In this document: positions 1 through 8,459 of the stretch, piece after piece
How the letters are laid out: the number at the start of each line of letters is the position of its first letter
How positions within the stretch are numbered: the first letter of the stretch is position 1
Origin: an uncultured Mycoplasmatota bacterium
GTDB taxonomy: Bacteria; Bacillota_I; Bacilli_A; RF39; UBA660
DNA length: 64,000 nt
Direction: 5' to 3'
Assembly (NCBI GenBank): GCA_900553855.1
Contig: USFG01000005.1
Span: 1 to 64,000 of the forward strand
Position numbers and translations under genes: made by a program
Notes under the pieces: generated by a model
What the model was told of the DNA's origin: nothing
Database searches by the model: none
The model's input: the letters and a program-made list of their open reading frames with translations, nothing else

Positions 1-1183
1 GTTTATTTAAAGCACTTATTAAATTAAAGATTGTACTTTTACCGGCTCCCGATGGGCCAACAAATCCGACTACTTCGTTTGGTAACACTTCTAAATTTAA
101 ATTCTTTAATACGGGTATATTTTCTTCATAAGAAAAATTTACATCTTTAAATTCAATATGTCCTTTAAATTTAGATATGTTTTTATTTCCGAATTTTTCT
201 TTAGGAAATTCTTCACTTCCTAATAAGCCAAAAATACGATTACATGATAGATTAAAATCGTTGATTGTGATTGATAAATTAGATAAAGTATAAGTAATAC
301 TTTGAACAGAACTGCTATAATTATATAAAATTAAAGCTGCTTCAGTTGTTAATTCATTTTTATATATTAAAAATATTATAAGTAAACCGGAGGCAAAATC
401 ACCCAATGATTTTATAAATAGCATAATTGAATATAATTTTTTTCTTTCAACTTCATATTCATAATTTATTTTATTGGCATCATCAATATATTCTCCTGTT
501 TTGTTTAAAAATGATTTTTCTGCATTAAGAATCTTTATATCTTTTGTTCCCTTAATAATTTCTGAAACAAAACCACCAGTTTTATCCCTATTTTCTCTTT
601 GTTTTTGATTATTCTTGTAATTAATTTTATAAGAATAATTGTTAAATAATAAAACCATAACAATAAAGAAAATATATAATAAACCAACATAAATATTTAT
701 CACACATATTGCAAATATAAGTCCAATTCTTCCTAATAAGGACATTAATAAATCTAGTAAATTTGTTATGTTTTTTGCTAAATTATTAGTATCATTATTT
801 ATTCTTTCAATTAGAATTCCACTAGATGTTTGATTTAAAGTACTTTGATTTATTTTAAGGCTTTCACTAATTAATTCCAATTGAATATTCTTTTTAATTT
901 GATAGTTTATTTTATTAAAAATGATTGAAAAAAGGTATTTTAATAAAGAATCTGCCGAATCTATTACAAATAATGCCATTACCATAATTAATAAAATATT
1001 TAATTTATTATTAGATAGTGCAAGAAGAGATTTTGCAATTATTAAAGGATAAAGAAAATAAATAATTATAATTATCAAATCAATAATTACTGCTTTAATT
1101 ATATTTTTCTTGGTATTTTTATTATATTTATATATTTTTATAAAATTACTAATTATTTCATTAAAATCTTTAATTTTTTTCAT
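1..1183 (-). CDS. ABC transporter, exporter type (permease-ATPase fusion), cut by window edge
   Basis: This gene enters at its ATG (1183) and runs off the left edge after 394 codons, so only the transmembrane domain and the start of the nucleotide-binding domain are visible. The reading frame closes just after the Walker A loop. It is a paralogue of the next gene upstream (1233-2984). The last about 215 nt (1-214) match 1799-2012 almost base for base, while the membrane domains have diverged. The two genes are about 50 bp apart on the same strand behind a MerR regulator, so they probably form a heterodimeric exporter, a common arrangement for multidrug or peptide efflux. The substrate is unknown. 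Confidence 0.85.
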   Translation of the reverse strand, partial: MKKIKDFNEIISNFIKIYKYNKNTKKNIIKAVIIDLIIIIIYFLYPLIIAKSLLALSNNKLNILLIMVMALFVIDSADSLLKYLFSIIFNKINYQIKKNIQLELISESLKINQSTLNQTSSGILIERINNDTNNLAKNITNLLDLLMSLLGRIGLIFAICVINIYVGLLYIFFIVMVLLFNNYSYKINYKNNQKQRENRDKTGGFVSEIIKGTKDIKILNAEKSFLNKTGEYIDDANKINYEYEVERKKLYSIMLFIKSLGDFASGLLIIFLIYKNELTTEAALILYNYSSSVQSITYTLSNLSITINDFNLSCNRIFGLLGSEEFPKEKFGNKNISKFKGHIEFKDVNFSYEENIPVLKNLNLEVLPNEVVGFVGPSGAGKSTIFNLISALNK

Positions 1184-1232
1184 ATATACCTCTTTTACAC
1201 TCAATCTAATTTTATCATATTTTATATATTAA

Positions 1233-2984
1233 TCAATTTTTATTATCTTCATTTTTATATAAATCAGCATATATTTTACAAGTTTTTAATAATTCTTTAT
1301 GCGTGCCTACGCCTTCTACAGTTCCTTTATTTATAACATATATTTTATCAGAATTTATAACAGTTGATAATCGATGGGCTATTATTAGTATTGTGTATTT
1401 TCCTTTTAAGTTTTCAATTGCTTTTTGGATTTTTTCTTGGGTTGTGTTATCTAAACTACTTGTTGCTTCATCAAATAATAATACTTCAGTATTTAATAAT
1501 AGTGCTCTTGCTATTGCTATTCTTTGACGTTGTCCTCCTGATAAGGTCACTCCACCTTCTCCTACTATTGTTTTATATTTATTTGGTAAGCTTTCGATAA
1601 ATTCATCTAAGCAGGCCATTTTACAAGCTTTTTCAATTTCTTTTTTAGTAGCATTTTTCTTTATTATTCTTAAATTGTCTTCTATACTCATATTAAATAT
1701 ATAGGCATTTTGACTTATTACTGATAGATTACCTCTTATTGAATCCTTGGTTAATTCATTAATACTTTCTCCATCAAATAAGATTTCACCACTATCTGGT
1801 TTATTTAAAGCACTTATTAAATTAAAGATTGTACTTTTACCGGCTCCCGATGGACCAACAAAACCAACTACTTCATTTGGTAACACTTCTAAATTTAAAT
1901 TCTTTAATACAGGTATATTTTCTTCATAGGAAAAATTAACATCTTTAAATTCAATATGTCCTTTAAATTTTGATATGTTTTTATTTCCGAATTTTTCTTT
2001 AGGAAATTTATTATCATCCAAAATATCATATGTACGATTAGAATCTAATACAAAATTACTTATCCAAAAATGAATAGATGATAAATCAGATTTAAGGCAG
2101 CTTATAGTGCCTTTGTAATTATATATAATTAAGGCAGATTCAATACTTAAATTTCCATTCATTAATTCATAAACTATTATTAAACCAATTAATAATTTTG
2201 ATAATTCACTTATTATTGAAGAAATTGTTGATAGTTTTTCATCTGTGATATTAGATTTTAATCTTACAGTATTAGCATTATTCATATATTTATCGGCTTC
2301 TTCTAAAAATGATTCTTCAGCATTAAGAATTTTAATATCTTTAGTTCCTCTAACAATTTCCGAAATAAATCCACTAGTTTTATCAACTAAATTATAAACC
2401 TTTTCACCATTTTTATAACTAACGTTATCAGAATATTTATCATATAATGCACTTATTAACATTAAAATTGTATAAGCTATTCCAATCGGTAAATCAAGAT
2501 TAATCACAACTATTAAAACTCCCAAATCTCCTAATAAATTAAATATACTTTCAGCAATACGTATTAATCTGGAAGATAAATTAGTAGCACCATTAATTCT
2601 TTCAATAAAGGTTCCACTATTTTCTTTATTTAAAATATTTTGATCTATAGTTAAAGTTGCTCTAGTAAGTTCTAATTGTAACTTTCTTTTTATTTTAAAA
2701 TCATAGTAGCGATTCATTTTACTTGATATTAATCTTAAAAATATACTGACTATATATGTTATCGTTTGAACTATAATTATATATAAAAGATTATTAAATA
2801 ATCCATTTGTTAAGTAGGAAATATATTTTGCAGATAAAATAGGAGTAACAAATCCAATTCCAGAAACTATAAGATTAATAATTAATATTGTTAATAATGT
2901 TCCTTTATAATTTTTTGAATATTTTAAAGTTATCTTGGCATTTTTTATAAAATCTTTATATAAATGTTTTTTATCTTTTTCCAT
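1233..2984 (-). CDS. ABC transporter ATP-binding/permease protein
   Basis: This is a full-length 583-residue exporter half-transporter. Membrane segments fill residues about 25-310. The ATPase domain follows, with Walker A GPSGAGKST (about 377-385), signature LSGGQ (about 481), Walker B VLLFDEAT (about 501) and the switch His in AHRLS (about 537), so it should hydrolyse ATP. It starts 43 bp downstream of the MerR gene, behind an AAGGTAG-like ribosome site, and is followed by a paralogous transporter gene (1-1183). The pair plus the regulator looks like an inducible efflux operon. The substrate cannot be told from sequence. Confidence 0.93.
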   Translation of the reverse strand: MEKDKKHLYKDFIKNAKITLKYSKNYKGTLLTILIINLIVSGIGFVTPILSAKYISYLTNGLFNNLLYIIIVQTITYIVSIFLRLISSKMNRYYDFKIKRKLQLELTRATLTIDQNILNKENSGTFIERINGATNLSSRLIRIAESIFNLLGDLGVLIVVINLDLPIGIAYTILMLISALYDKYSDNVSYKNGEKVYNLVDKTSGFISEIVRGTKDIKILNAEESFLEEADKYMNNANTVRLKSNITDEKLSTISSIISELSKLLIGLIIVYELMNGNLSIESALIIYNYKGTISCLKSDLSSIHFWISNFVLDSNRTYDILDDNKFPKEKFGNKNISKFKGHIEFKDVNFSYEENIPVLKNLNLEVLPNEVVGFVGPSGAGKSTIFNLISALNKPDSGEILFDGESINELTKDSIRGNLSVISQNAYIFNMSIEDNLRIIKKNATKKEIEKACKMACLDEFIESLPNKYKTIVGEGGVTLSGGQRQRIAIARALLLNTEVLLFDEATSSLDNTTQEKIQKAIENLKGKYTILIIAHRLSTVINSDKIYVINKGTVEGVGTHKELLKTCKIYADLYKNEDNKN

Positions 2985-3027
2985 CTTTACTACCTTCTCT
3001 TTAATTTAAATTATATAATAATATAAT

Positions 3028-3444
3028 TTAAGCTGCTATATTATTATCTTTATTTGGGGTTAGAACTAAAACTTTTGGTTTGTTAGTTTGGATATTTTGA
3101 GAGTTATCTTTTACACTTGAAAGTTCTTGTTCGATAATCATTAACCTTTTTTGTTTTTTAGTTAATAAGTCTATTTTATCATTTAGTTCTTTTCTTTTGG
3201 TGGTAATAACTTCGGCTGTTAAATTATCTTTGCAATTTAATATTTCCTCTAAAGTAAAATCTAATGATTTTAGTAATATTATTAATTTGCATTCACTTAT
3301 ATTAGTATCATTGTAATAACGATAACCAGTAAATTCATCAACATATGATGGCTCTAATAATCCATACTCATCATAGTATCTTAAAGTTTTTATTGGTAAA
3401 TTAACTGTTTTAGAAAATTCTCCTATTTTATATAGATTATTCAT
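3028..3444 (-). CDS. MerR family transcriptional regulator
   Basis: The N-terminus has the MerR winged helix-turn-helix: YKIGEFSKTVNL, then IKTLRYYDEYGLLEPSY and GYRYY. A long dimerisation helix follows (residues about 85-120). The C-terminal part is short, so the effector site is small or absent. A longer reading frame starts at 3498, but that start lies inside the -35 box. The ATG at 3444 follows AAGGAAG at good spacing and gives the canonical MerR N-terminus, so I chose it (138 residues). The promoter has the unusual 19-bp spacer that MerR proteins untwist. The regulator therefore probably activates its own operon, including the two ABC exporters downstream. Confidence 0.9.
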   Translation of the reverse strand: MNNLYKIGEFSKTVNLPIKTLRYYDEYGLLEPSYVDEFTGYRYYNDTNISECKLIILLKSLDFTLEEILNCKDNLTAEVITTKRKELNDKIDLLTKKQKRLMIIEQELSSVKDNSQNIQTNKPKVLVLTPNKDNNIAA

Positions 3445-3467
3445 ATAATTTCTTCCTTTCGAGGAAT

Positions 3468-3498
3468 ATAATAACACTCCAGTTAGGTGGAGTGTCAA
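3468..3498 (-). promoter_or_regulatory. MerR-type promoter with operator between -35 and -10
   Basis: Read on the minus strand: TTGACA (3493-3498), a 19-bp spacer (3474-3492), then TATTAT (3468-3473). The spacer is filled by an inverted repeat with 8-bp arms ACACTCCA/TGGAGTGT (3474-3495). A 19-bp spacer with a dyad between the hexamers is the hallmark of MerR-activated promoters, and the downstream gene is a MerR regulator. Confidence 0.85.
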
Positions 3499-3524
3499 CT
3501 ATTTTTACAAGTATTAGATTGTTT

Positions 3525-5432
3525 TTAATCTAATAATATTTTAACGATACTATTTTCTTTAACAAAAGTATTTCCTTCTGGCATTTGAGATATTACTTTT
3601 TCACCACTTCCTGAGTATTCTATTTTAAATCCTTTTAAAGATTTTTTAGCAGTATCTAAATCATTTCCTGTAACATCTGGCAATTTAATATATTTAGTAT
3701 CTAGCCATGTATATTCTCTAGCTCTATCTGTTTCTACTTTAGGTATATTTTGGCTATCTATAATACTTAGCATAATATTTTTAGCAATAGGTGCGGCAAC
3801 TGTCCCACCATACTGAGTGATACCTTTAGGATTATCAACTGCAACATAGACTACATATTTAGGATTATCAGCCGGTAAGAAGCCAATAAATGAAACAATA
3901 TAATTACCAACCATATATTTACCATCTTTAACTTTTTGAGCTGTTCCGGTTTTACCACCTACACGGTAGTTTTCAATATAAGCATTTTTACCTGTACCAT
4001 TTTGGACTACACTTTCAAGGGCAAATCTGACTAAGTTACTAGTTTCTTCAGTTACGATATTTTCCCTAACTACTTGTTTTTTATTAAGAACAATTACATT
4101 ATTTGTTTCAGGTTCACTTATAGATTTTACTATGTAGGGTTTATATAATGTTCCACCATTAATAGTGGCTGAGACTCCCGTTACTTGTTGAATAGGCGTT
4201 ACACTTATTCCTTGGCCAAAAGCGGTTGTTGCAGTTTCAACTGGTCCCATTTTAGATAATTTAAACATGATACCACTGGCTTCACCATTTAAATCAATTC
4301 CGGTCTTTTTACCAAAACCAAATTTTTCTAAGTATGAATATAAAGTTTCAGTACCTAACCTTTGACCTAATACAACAAAACCGGGGTTGCAAGAGTTCTC
4401 TACGACGTTTAAAAAGGTTTCAGAACCATGTCCTCCTCTTTTCCAACATTTAATTCTGGCATTTTCAACTTGAATTGATCCACCATCGTAATAATGATCA
4501 TCAAATAAGTTTACTTTTCCTTCATTAATAGCGCTGGAAAGTGTAATAATTTTAAATGTTGAACCGGGTTCATAAGTCATCCATATTGGTAAGTTTCGGC
4601 TAATAGTTTCCAAGTTATAATTTTTATAATTATTAGAATCAAAGTTTGGACGAGATGACATAGCAAGAACTTCTCCACTATTAGGATCCATTACTAAGGC
4701 TAAAGTACTATCTGGATTATATTTTGTAACTACATTATCTAATTCTTTTTCAACTGCTTCTTGAATATTTATATCTATCGTTAAAGAAATATTATTGCCA
4801 TTAACAGGCTCATCATAAACTTCAGATAAATTTAAACGATTTCCTTTACCATCAGAATAATATAATATACCTCCATCATTTCCTTTTAAATATTTATCAT
4901 ATTCAAGTTCAATTCCCGATAAACCTTGATTATCTATGCCAACATATCCTAAAACATGGGAAAGTAATGATTCATATGGATAATATCTTTTAGATTCTTT
5001 AAGTAAATAGACTCCATCATAATTTAAATTATTTATTTTTTCAGCTACATCATAAGATAATCTTCTTCCTTCAGGATGAATTCTTTCAATTGAGGTATGT
5101 TTGGTTAAATGGGAATAAATATTTAAATAAGTTGTTCCTAGTATTTCAGATAAATTTTTTGCAACTTCTTCTTTATTTTGAATTTGAACTGGAATAACTA
5201 CTAAAGATGTTGTTGTTAAATTGTCAGCAAGAACTATACCATTGCGATCAGTAATTTTACCTCTATCAGCAAGAATTGGTAAGTTACGACTCCATAGGCT
5301 ACCTGCTTTATCTTTTATATTATTTACTTTAAATACTTGAAGATAAAACACTCTTAATATTATTACTAAAAAGGTTATTAAGACTATTAAATAAACATAA
5401 AACATTCTTTTATGAATACGATAATGAAGCAT
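3525..5432 (-). CDS. Class B penicillin-binding protein (PBP2/SpoVD-like) with PASTA domain
   Basis: This is a D,D-transpeptidase that cross-links peptidoglycan outside the membrane. One N-terminal membrane helix (about 11-32) is followed by the PBP dimerisation domain. The transpeptidase domain has its active-site motifs intact: STFK (about 291), SCN (about 347) and KTGT (about 494). A single PASTA domain closes the protein (about 584-635, starting LPDVTG). An in-frame GTG at 5441 overlaps the ribosome site TTAGGTG. The ATG at 5432 sits at normal distance and is preferred (635 residues). The gene is not in a dcw cluster here, so a division (PBP2B) or sporulation (SpoVD) role cannot be separated by context. 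Confidence 0.92.
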   Translation of the reverse strand: MLHYRIHKRMFYVYLIVLITFLVIILRVFYLQVFKVNNIKDKAGSLWSRNLPILADRGKITDRNGIVLADNLTTTSLVVIPVQIQNKEEVAKNLSEILGTTYLNIYSHLTKHTSIERIHPEGRRLSYDVAEKINNLNYDGVYLLKESKRYYPYESLLSHVLGYVGIDNQGLSGIELEYDKYLKGNDGGILYYSDGKGNRLNLSEVYDEPVNGNNISLTIDINIQEAVEKELDNVVTKYNPDSTLALVMDPNSGEVLAMSSRPNFDSNNYKNYNLETISRNLPIWMTYEPGSTFKIITLSSAINEGKVNLFDDHYYDGGSIQVENARIKCWKRGGHGSETFLNVVENSCNPGFVVLGQRLGTETLYSYLEKFGFGKKTGIDLNGEASGIMFKLSKMGPVETATTAFGQGISVTPIQQVTGVSATINGGTLYKPYIVKSISEPETNNVIVLNKKQVVRENIVTEETSNLVRFALESVVQNGTGKNAYIENYRVGGKTGTAQKVKDGKYMVGNYIVSFIGFLPADNPKYVVYVAVDNPKGITQYGGTVAAPIAKNIMLSIIDSQNIPKVETDRAREYTWLDTKYIKLPDVTGNDLDTAKKSLKGFKIEYSGSGEKVISQMPEGNTFVKENSIVKILLD

Positions 5433-5522
5433 TAAAATCACCTAATTAAATATATTAACTATAAACATTGTTTAGAATTAAATGTTTTCTTTTATTTACT
5501 TAATGATAGCTTGGATTTATAT

Positions 5523-5549
5523 AAAAAAGATTACCAAATTAAGTAATCT
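5523..5549 (-). terminator. Intrinsic terminator
   Basis: On the minus strand, stem AGATTAC/GTAATCT with an 8-nt loop is followed by TTTTTT. It sits directly behind the stop codon of the ORF remnant at 5550-5750. Confidence 0.7.
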
Positions 5550-5750
5550 CTATTGTTTTAATAATTTAGTTAACTCGTTAAAATATTGTTCTTTGAAATA
5601 TTCATTTTTTATATTATCAATACCTAATGTTCCATCATTATTAATATTTATTGTATTAATTAATTCATTATTTTCATCATAAAGTGATAAGTTCCAATTA
5701 TTTTTTTCAATATTTTTGTTATTTTCAATTGGTATTGTTCTTGTATTTAC
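5550..5750 (-). pseudogene. 3' remnant of an unidentified gene
   Basis: There is an open frame of 66 codons on the minus strand, ending at TAG (5550-5552) right before a good terminator. It has no start codon. The frame is closed upstream by TAA (5751-5753), and no ribosome site is visible. The translated tail is hydrophilic, Asn/Glu/Lys-rich (for example SLYDENNELINTININNDG), and reads like the C-terminus of a real protein. I interpret it as the surviving 3' end of a deleted gene. The family is not recognised. Confidence 0.4.
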
Positions 5751-5808
5751 TTAATTGTTAGTATAAAATTCAGAGTATAAATCACAAACTAAAACAAAAA
5801 TCAACATT

Positions 5809-5836
5809 TTGTTTGTTATTTTACATATACTATACT
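5809..5836 (+). promoter_or_regulatory. Promoter of the OLE-like RNA
   Basis: TTGTTT (5809-5814), 16-bp spacer, TATACT (5831-5836). Transcription would start near 5843 and read into the structured region and then the small membrane protein gene. Confidence 0.6.
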
Positions 5837-5842
5837 AGATAT

Positions 5843-6355
5843 TTTATTAAAAATATGTTATTATTAATTTGTGGTGCATTATGCTAGTCACAAACACCAT
5901 TTGAAGATGGGCCTAAAAATCCATTAATTGATATCGATACTTTATATATTTTGCTTCTTCTGCCCAAGTTGGGGTGAATATATAATTTTAAATAGTAGGG
6001 AAACCATAATGGCATATGTCTTACCCTATTATTAGATAATAAAAGAATAAAAATCATGTCGTGAGTGAAAATGTGGGATAGAAATTGAAATCATTTTTGC
6101 AAAAGCGAATAAGAATGGGATAAGAGTGTCAGGGAAAACCTCTAGCATGTATTTATTATAAGGATTGTAGTACGGACTATGTGGCAATCGAGTAATTACT
6201 TAGGCAACTAATAATTATTTTCTGTAAAGGAGAAATCGCCCTAGAGTAATCAAAGGAAGGAAAATAGAGAAACTCAACTCGACCAAAGCCGTAAAATTAA
6301 CTTGTAATAAACCATTATTTTACTTCAAAACTTTATATTTATATAAAGTTTTTTT
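5843..6355 (+). ncRNA. ole: Large structured non-coding RNA, candidate OLE RNA
   Basis: About 510 nt lack any credible ORF on either strand, yet are far richer in G and C than the surrounding intergenic DNA. Visible helices include TTGTG/CACAA (5869/5890), TGGGC/GCCCA (5908/5962), a 10-bp stem between about 5991-6000 and about 6024-6033 with an inner CCAT/ATGG hairpin, and GATTG/CAATC (6163/6185). A promoter precedes it, and an intrinsic terminator closes it 20 bp before a gene that looks like OapA. OLE RNAs (about 600 nt, ornate large extremophilic) lie directly upstream of oapA and act at the membrane with it. The identification rests mainly on length, structure and this neighbour. A covariance-model search was not possible here. 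Confidence 0.6.
6329..6355 (+). terminator. Terminator between the RNA and the membrane protein gene
   Basis: Stem AACTTTATAT/ATATAAAGTT followed by TTTTTT. It would make a discrete RNA, with readthrough supplying the downstream mRNA. Confidence 0.75.
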
Positions 6356-6376
6356 CATAAAAAGAAAGGATTATTA

Positions 6377-6886
6377 ATGAAAAAAGTGAATTGGAATTTA
6401 ATAGTATTTATACTATCTTTTACCCTTGCGTTAATATTTAGTTTTCTAACTAATAAGTTATCTAATAATGCAAGTAATATAATTATGATATTATTAATTT
6501 TATTAGTTATCTCTATAGGAATAGTTTTTGATATGTTAGGTGTTGCTGTTTTAACAGCTAAAGAATCAACTTTTCATGCTAAAAGTTCTAAGAAAATTAA
6601 AGGGGCTAAGAGAGCAACTAAATTAATTAGAAAGAATGTAAGAGTTGCAAGTTTTTGTAACGATATTATTGGTGATGTTTGTGGAATTGTATCTGGTGGT
6701 TTAGGAGCAGTACTTGCAATAAGCATGTCTAAATATATTGATATTACAATATCTTCAATTATTACTTCAGCAATTATTTCGGCTTTAACAGTTACAGGTA
6801 AGGCTATATTTAAAACAGTTGCAGTTAAAAAAGCTGATAATATTGTTTTTATAGCTTCTAAAATATTAAGTATATTTGAAAAATAA
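6377..6886 (+). CDS. oapA: OLE-associated membrane protein OapA-like
   Basis: A 169-residue integral membrane protein with about four hydrophobic segments (residues 8-25, 35-58, 100-125, 130-150). A basic cytoplasmic loop between them carries AKKIKGAKRA-like residues (KSSKKIKGAKRATKLIRKN). The segment FCNDIIGDVCGIVSG contains the DxxxD motif I associate with OapA, the RNA-binding membrane partner of OLE RNA. The family is distantly like the membrane part of CorB/CNNM magnesium transporters. OLE-OapA complexes are linked to Mg2+ homeostasis and to cold and alcohol stress. The gene follows the candidate RNA by 21 bp with AAAGAAAGG as ribosome site. It is isolated from the isp/dxs genes that flank oapA in other Firmicutes. 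Confidence 0.65.
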   Translation: MKKVNWNLIVFILSFTLALIFSFLTNKLSNNASNIIMILLILLVISIGIVFDMLGVAVLTAKESTFHAKSSKKIKGAKRATKLIRKNVRVASFCNDIIGDVCGIVSGGLGAVLAISMSKYIDITISSIITSAIISALTVTGKAIFKTVAVKKADNIVFIASKILSIFEK

Positions 6887-6915
6887 AATCATTAGAACAA
6901 TTTCTAATGATTTTT
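6886..6915. terminator. Bidirectional terminator between convergent genes
   Basis: AATCATTAGA/TCTAATGATT stem with T runs on both strands. It overlaps the 3' end of the minus-strand gene at 6904. Confidence 0.75.
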
Positions 6916-7152
6916 ATTTTGATTATTTTTTAGAGTATATATCTTTTTTAAGGTACTATCATAATAGCTAATATTTTTATCAGGTGTACTTGTATATGTT
7001 ATATAATCATTTGGAGATAAATCCTCTTCTTTAGCCATATGTGAAGTAAGTTTAGGATCTTTTTTTAATTCTTCTATGATTTCTTTTATATAAATTAATT
7101 TTATTTTTTCAATTAATCTTAAACCTTCATTATTATCTCTTTTAGATACCAT
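6904..7152 (-). CDS. Hypothetical protein (82 aa)
   Basis: A small, charged, soluble protein with a helical N-terminal half (GLRLIEKIKLIYIKEIIEELKK) and no recognised domain. It overlaps the 3' end of the 262-residue gene upstream by 11 bp, so the two are translationally coupled. If the neighbour carries a RelE-like fold, this could be its partner or antitoxin, but no DNA-binding motif is evident. The function is unknown. Confidence 0.6.
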   Translation of the reverse strand: MVSKRDNNEGLRLIEKIKLIYIKEIIEELKKDPKLTSHMAKEEDLSPNDYITYTSTPDKNISYYDSTLKKIYTLKNNQNKNH

Positions 7153-7930
7153 TGTGATGACCTCCTCTGCCGTGTTCTTTTATATTTTTTTCAATTTCAC
7201 TTTTTATTTGCTCATTAATATTTATTAACTCTTCTCTACTTTTAGGATCTTTTAAAAGGTTTTTAACTCTTTGATAATCACTCTCTGTATTTAATTTTCT
7301 ATTTTCAATTTCTAAACGATCTTTTAAATCGTTATTTGATTTTTTCATTTTGACTAGCATAACATAGCATGTATCAGGTGTAAGCATGCGATAACATATT
7401 CTAACTTTGAAGTCTTTCTTTTCATATATATTTGTTATATTTCTATTGTTAGCTAATTTTCTATCTTTCGTTTCATTATTGTCATAAATATTATATTCTA
7501 ATTTACTTAATAGTTCTAAAATTTTATTATAGTATTCTTCAGAAATATCCTTTAAATCTCTTAAGAATAGTATATTACCTAAATTACTTGTTGCAAATAT
7601 TAAATGCTTCTTTGGTGTTTTTTCGTATGCTTCTTCTAAAGCATTATTTTGATTAAATTCATCTATTTTTTCTAGACAAATTCTTTTCTTTAAGTTTAAA
7701 ATATCAAGTTCTTTTTTTACTGTTTCTTTATCATCATTAGTTACTGCTAATAAATCTTCGCGCTCCCACTCTGATATTTCATCATCTAATTTAGATATAA
7801 TCATATTTATTAATTCTTCAAAATTATCAGATGAACTTAATGGTAAGGAATTTCTTATATCTTCTTCATTAGTTAATTTGCTAATAGCAATAAAATAACT
7901 TTCTCTTAATTCTTCTAGGGATGGGTTCAT
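7142..7930 (-). CDS. Hypothetical protein with a possible RelE-like core
   Basis: 262 residues, soluble. Residues about 105-200 alternate strands and helices and include FKVRICYRMLTPDTCYVMLV. This resembles the R-Y-R beta hairpin of RelE/HigB-type toxins (usual form KVRxxxYRIxY...). The rest is helical and acidic, and the tail HGRGGHHNG could bind metal. It sits 10 bp behind the deaminase gene and overlaps the 82-residue gene, so all three form one operon. The toxin-like reading is weak and rests on pattern only. Confidence 0.55.
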   Translation of the reverse strand: MNPSLEELRESYFIAISKLTNEEDIRNSLPLSSSDNFEELINMIISKLDDEISEWEREDLLAVTNDDKETVKKELDILNLKKRICLEKIDEFNQNNALEEAYEKTPKKHLIFATSNLGNILFLRDLKDISEEYYNKILELLSKLEYNIYDNNETKDRKLANNRNITNIYEKKDFKVRICYRMLTPDTCYVMLVKMKKSNNDLKDRLEIENRKLNTESDYQRVKNLLKDPKSREELININEQIKSEIEKNIKEHGRGGHHNGI

Positions 7931-7940
7931 AATTATACTC

Positions 7941-8387
7941 CTAATACATTTCTTTTTTTTGCTCTTGATATTCTTTAAATAATTCTAAACATTCTTCATG
8001 ATCAAGATTTTTTAGTTGTAATATATCTTTATTTTTTTCTTTAATATAGTCATAGATAAATTCATCTCTAAAACCAATATCTGCTGCTTCTTTTAAATTT
8101 GTTCCATAATAAACTTCTTTAATATTAGACCAAATTATTGCTGATAGACACATAGGACACGGATAACCTGTTGCATACAAGATGCACCCTGATAAATCAT
8201 GAGTATTAAGTACTTCACCTGCTTTTCTAATAGCGTTTATTTCAGCATGTGCTGTAGGATCATTATCTTTTAATACAGTATTAGATGCTATAGCGATAAT
8301 TTTATTATCTTTGGTAATCATTGCACCAAATGGTCCACCATAATTTAAATTCATTGTTTTTCTTGCTTCTTCAATTGCTTCTTTCAT
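7941..8387 (-). CDS. guaD: Cytidine/deoxycytidylate-family deaminase, probable guanine deaminase
   Basis: A zinc-dependent nucleobase deaminase. It has the metal and catalytic motif DPTAHAEINAIRKA (His ligand and Glu proton shuttle) and PCPMCLSAI (two Cys ligands). The upstream GGPFGAMITKD and the downstream DEFIYDYI resemble B. subtilis GuaD (guanine to xanthine) more than TadA or cytidine deaminase. An in-frame TTG at 8396 has no ribosome site. The ATG at 8387 gives 148 residues, close to GuaD's 156. It heads a three-gene operon with two unknown genes. Confidence 0.8.
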   Translation of the reverse strand: MKEAIEEARKTMNLNYGGPFGAMITKDNKIIAIASNTVLKDNDPTAHAEINAIRKAGEVLNTHDLSGCILYATGYPCPMCLSAIIWSNIKEVYYGTNLKEAADIGFRDEFIYDYIKEKNKDILQLKNLDHEECLELFKEYQEQKKEMY

Positions 8388-8428
8388 ATTCTTCAACTAC
8401 TTTCATTTTTATTTTAACATTTAAAGAA

Positions 8429-8457
8429 TAAAAAAAGAATGCTTTTGACATTCTTTT
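8429..8457 (-). terminator. Terminator of rpsB-tsf
   Basis: On the minus strand, stem AAGAATG/CATTCTT is followed by a run of T, directly after the tsf stop codon. Confidence 0.85.
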
Positions 8458-8459
8458 GA

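Noticed and set aside
5482..5682. 66-codon plus-strand frame
   Set aside because: It overlaps the minus-strand gene remnant and its terminator, with no ribosome site and no domain.
5843..6355. Group II intron or tmRNA in the structured region
   Set aside because: No GUGYG start, no recognisable domain V, no tmRNA tag frame, and no intron-encoded protein. OapA-like neighbour favours OLE.
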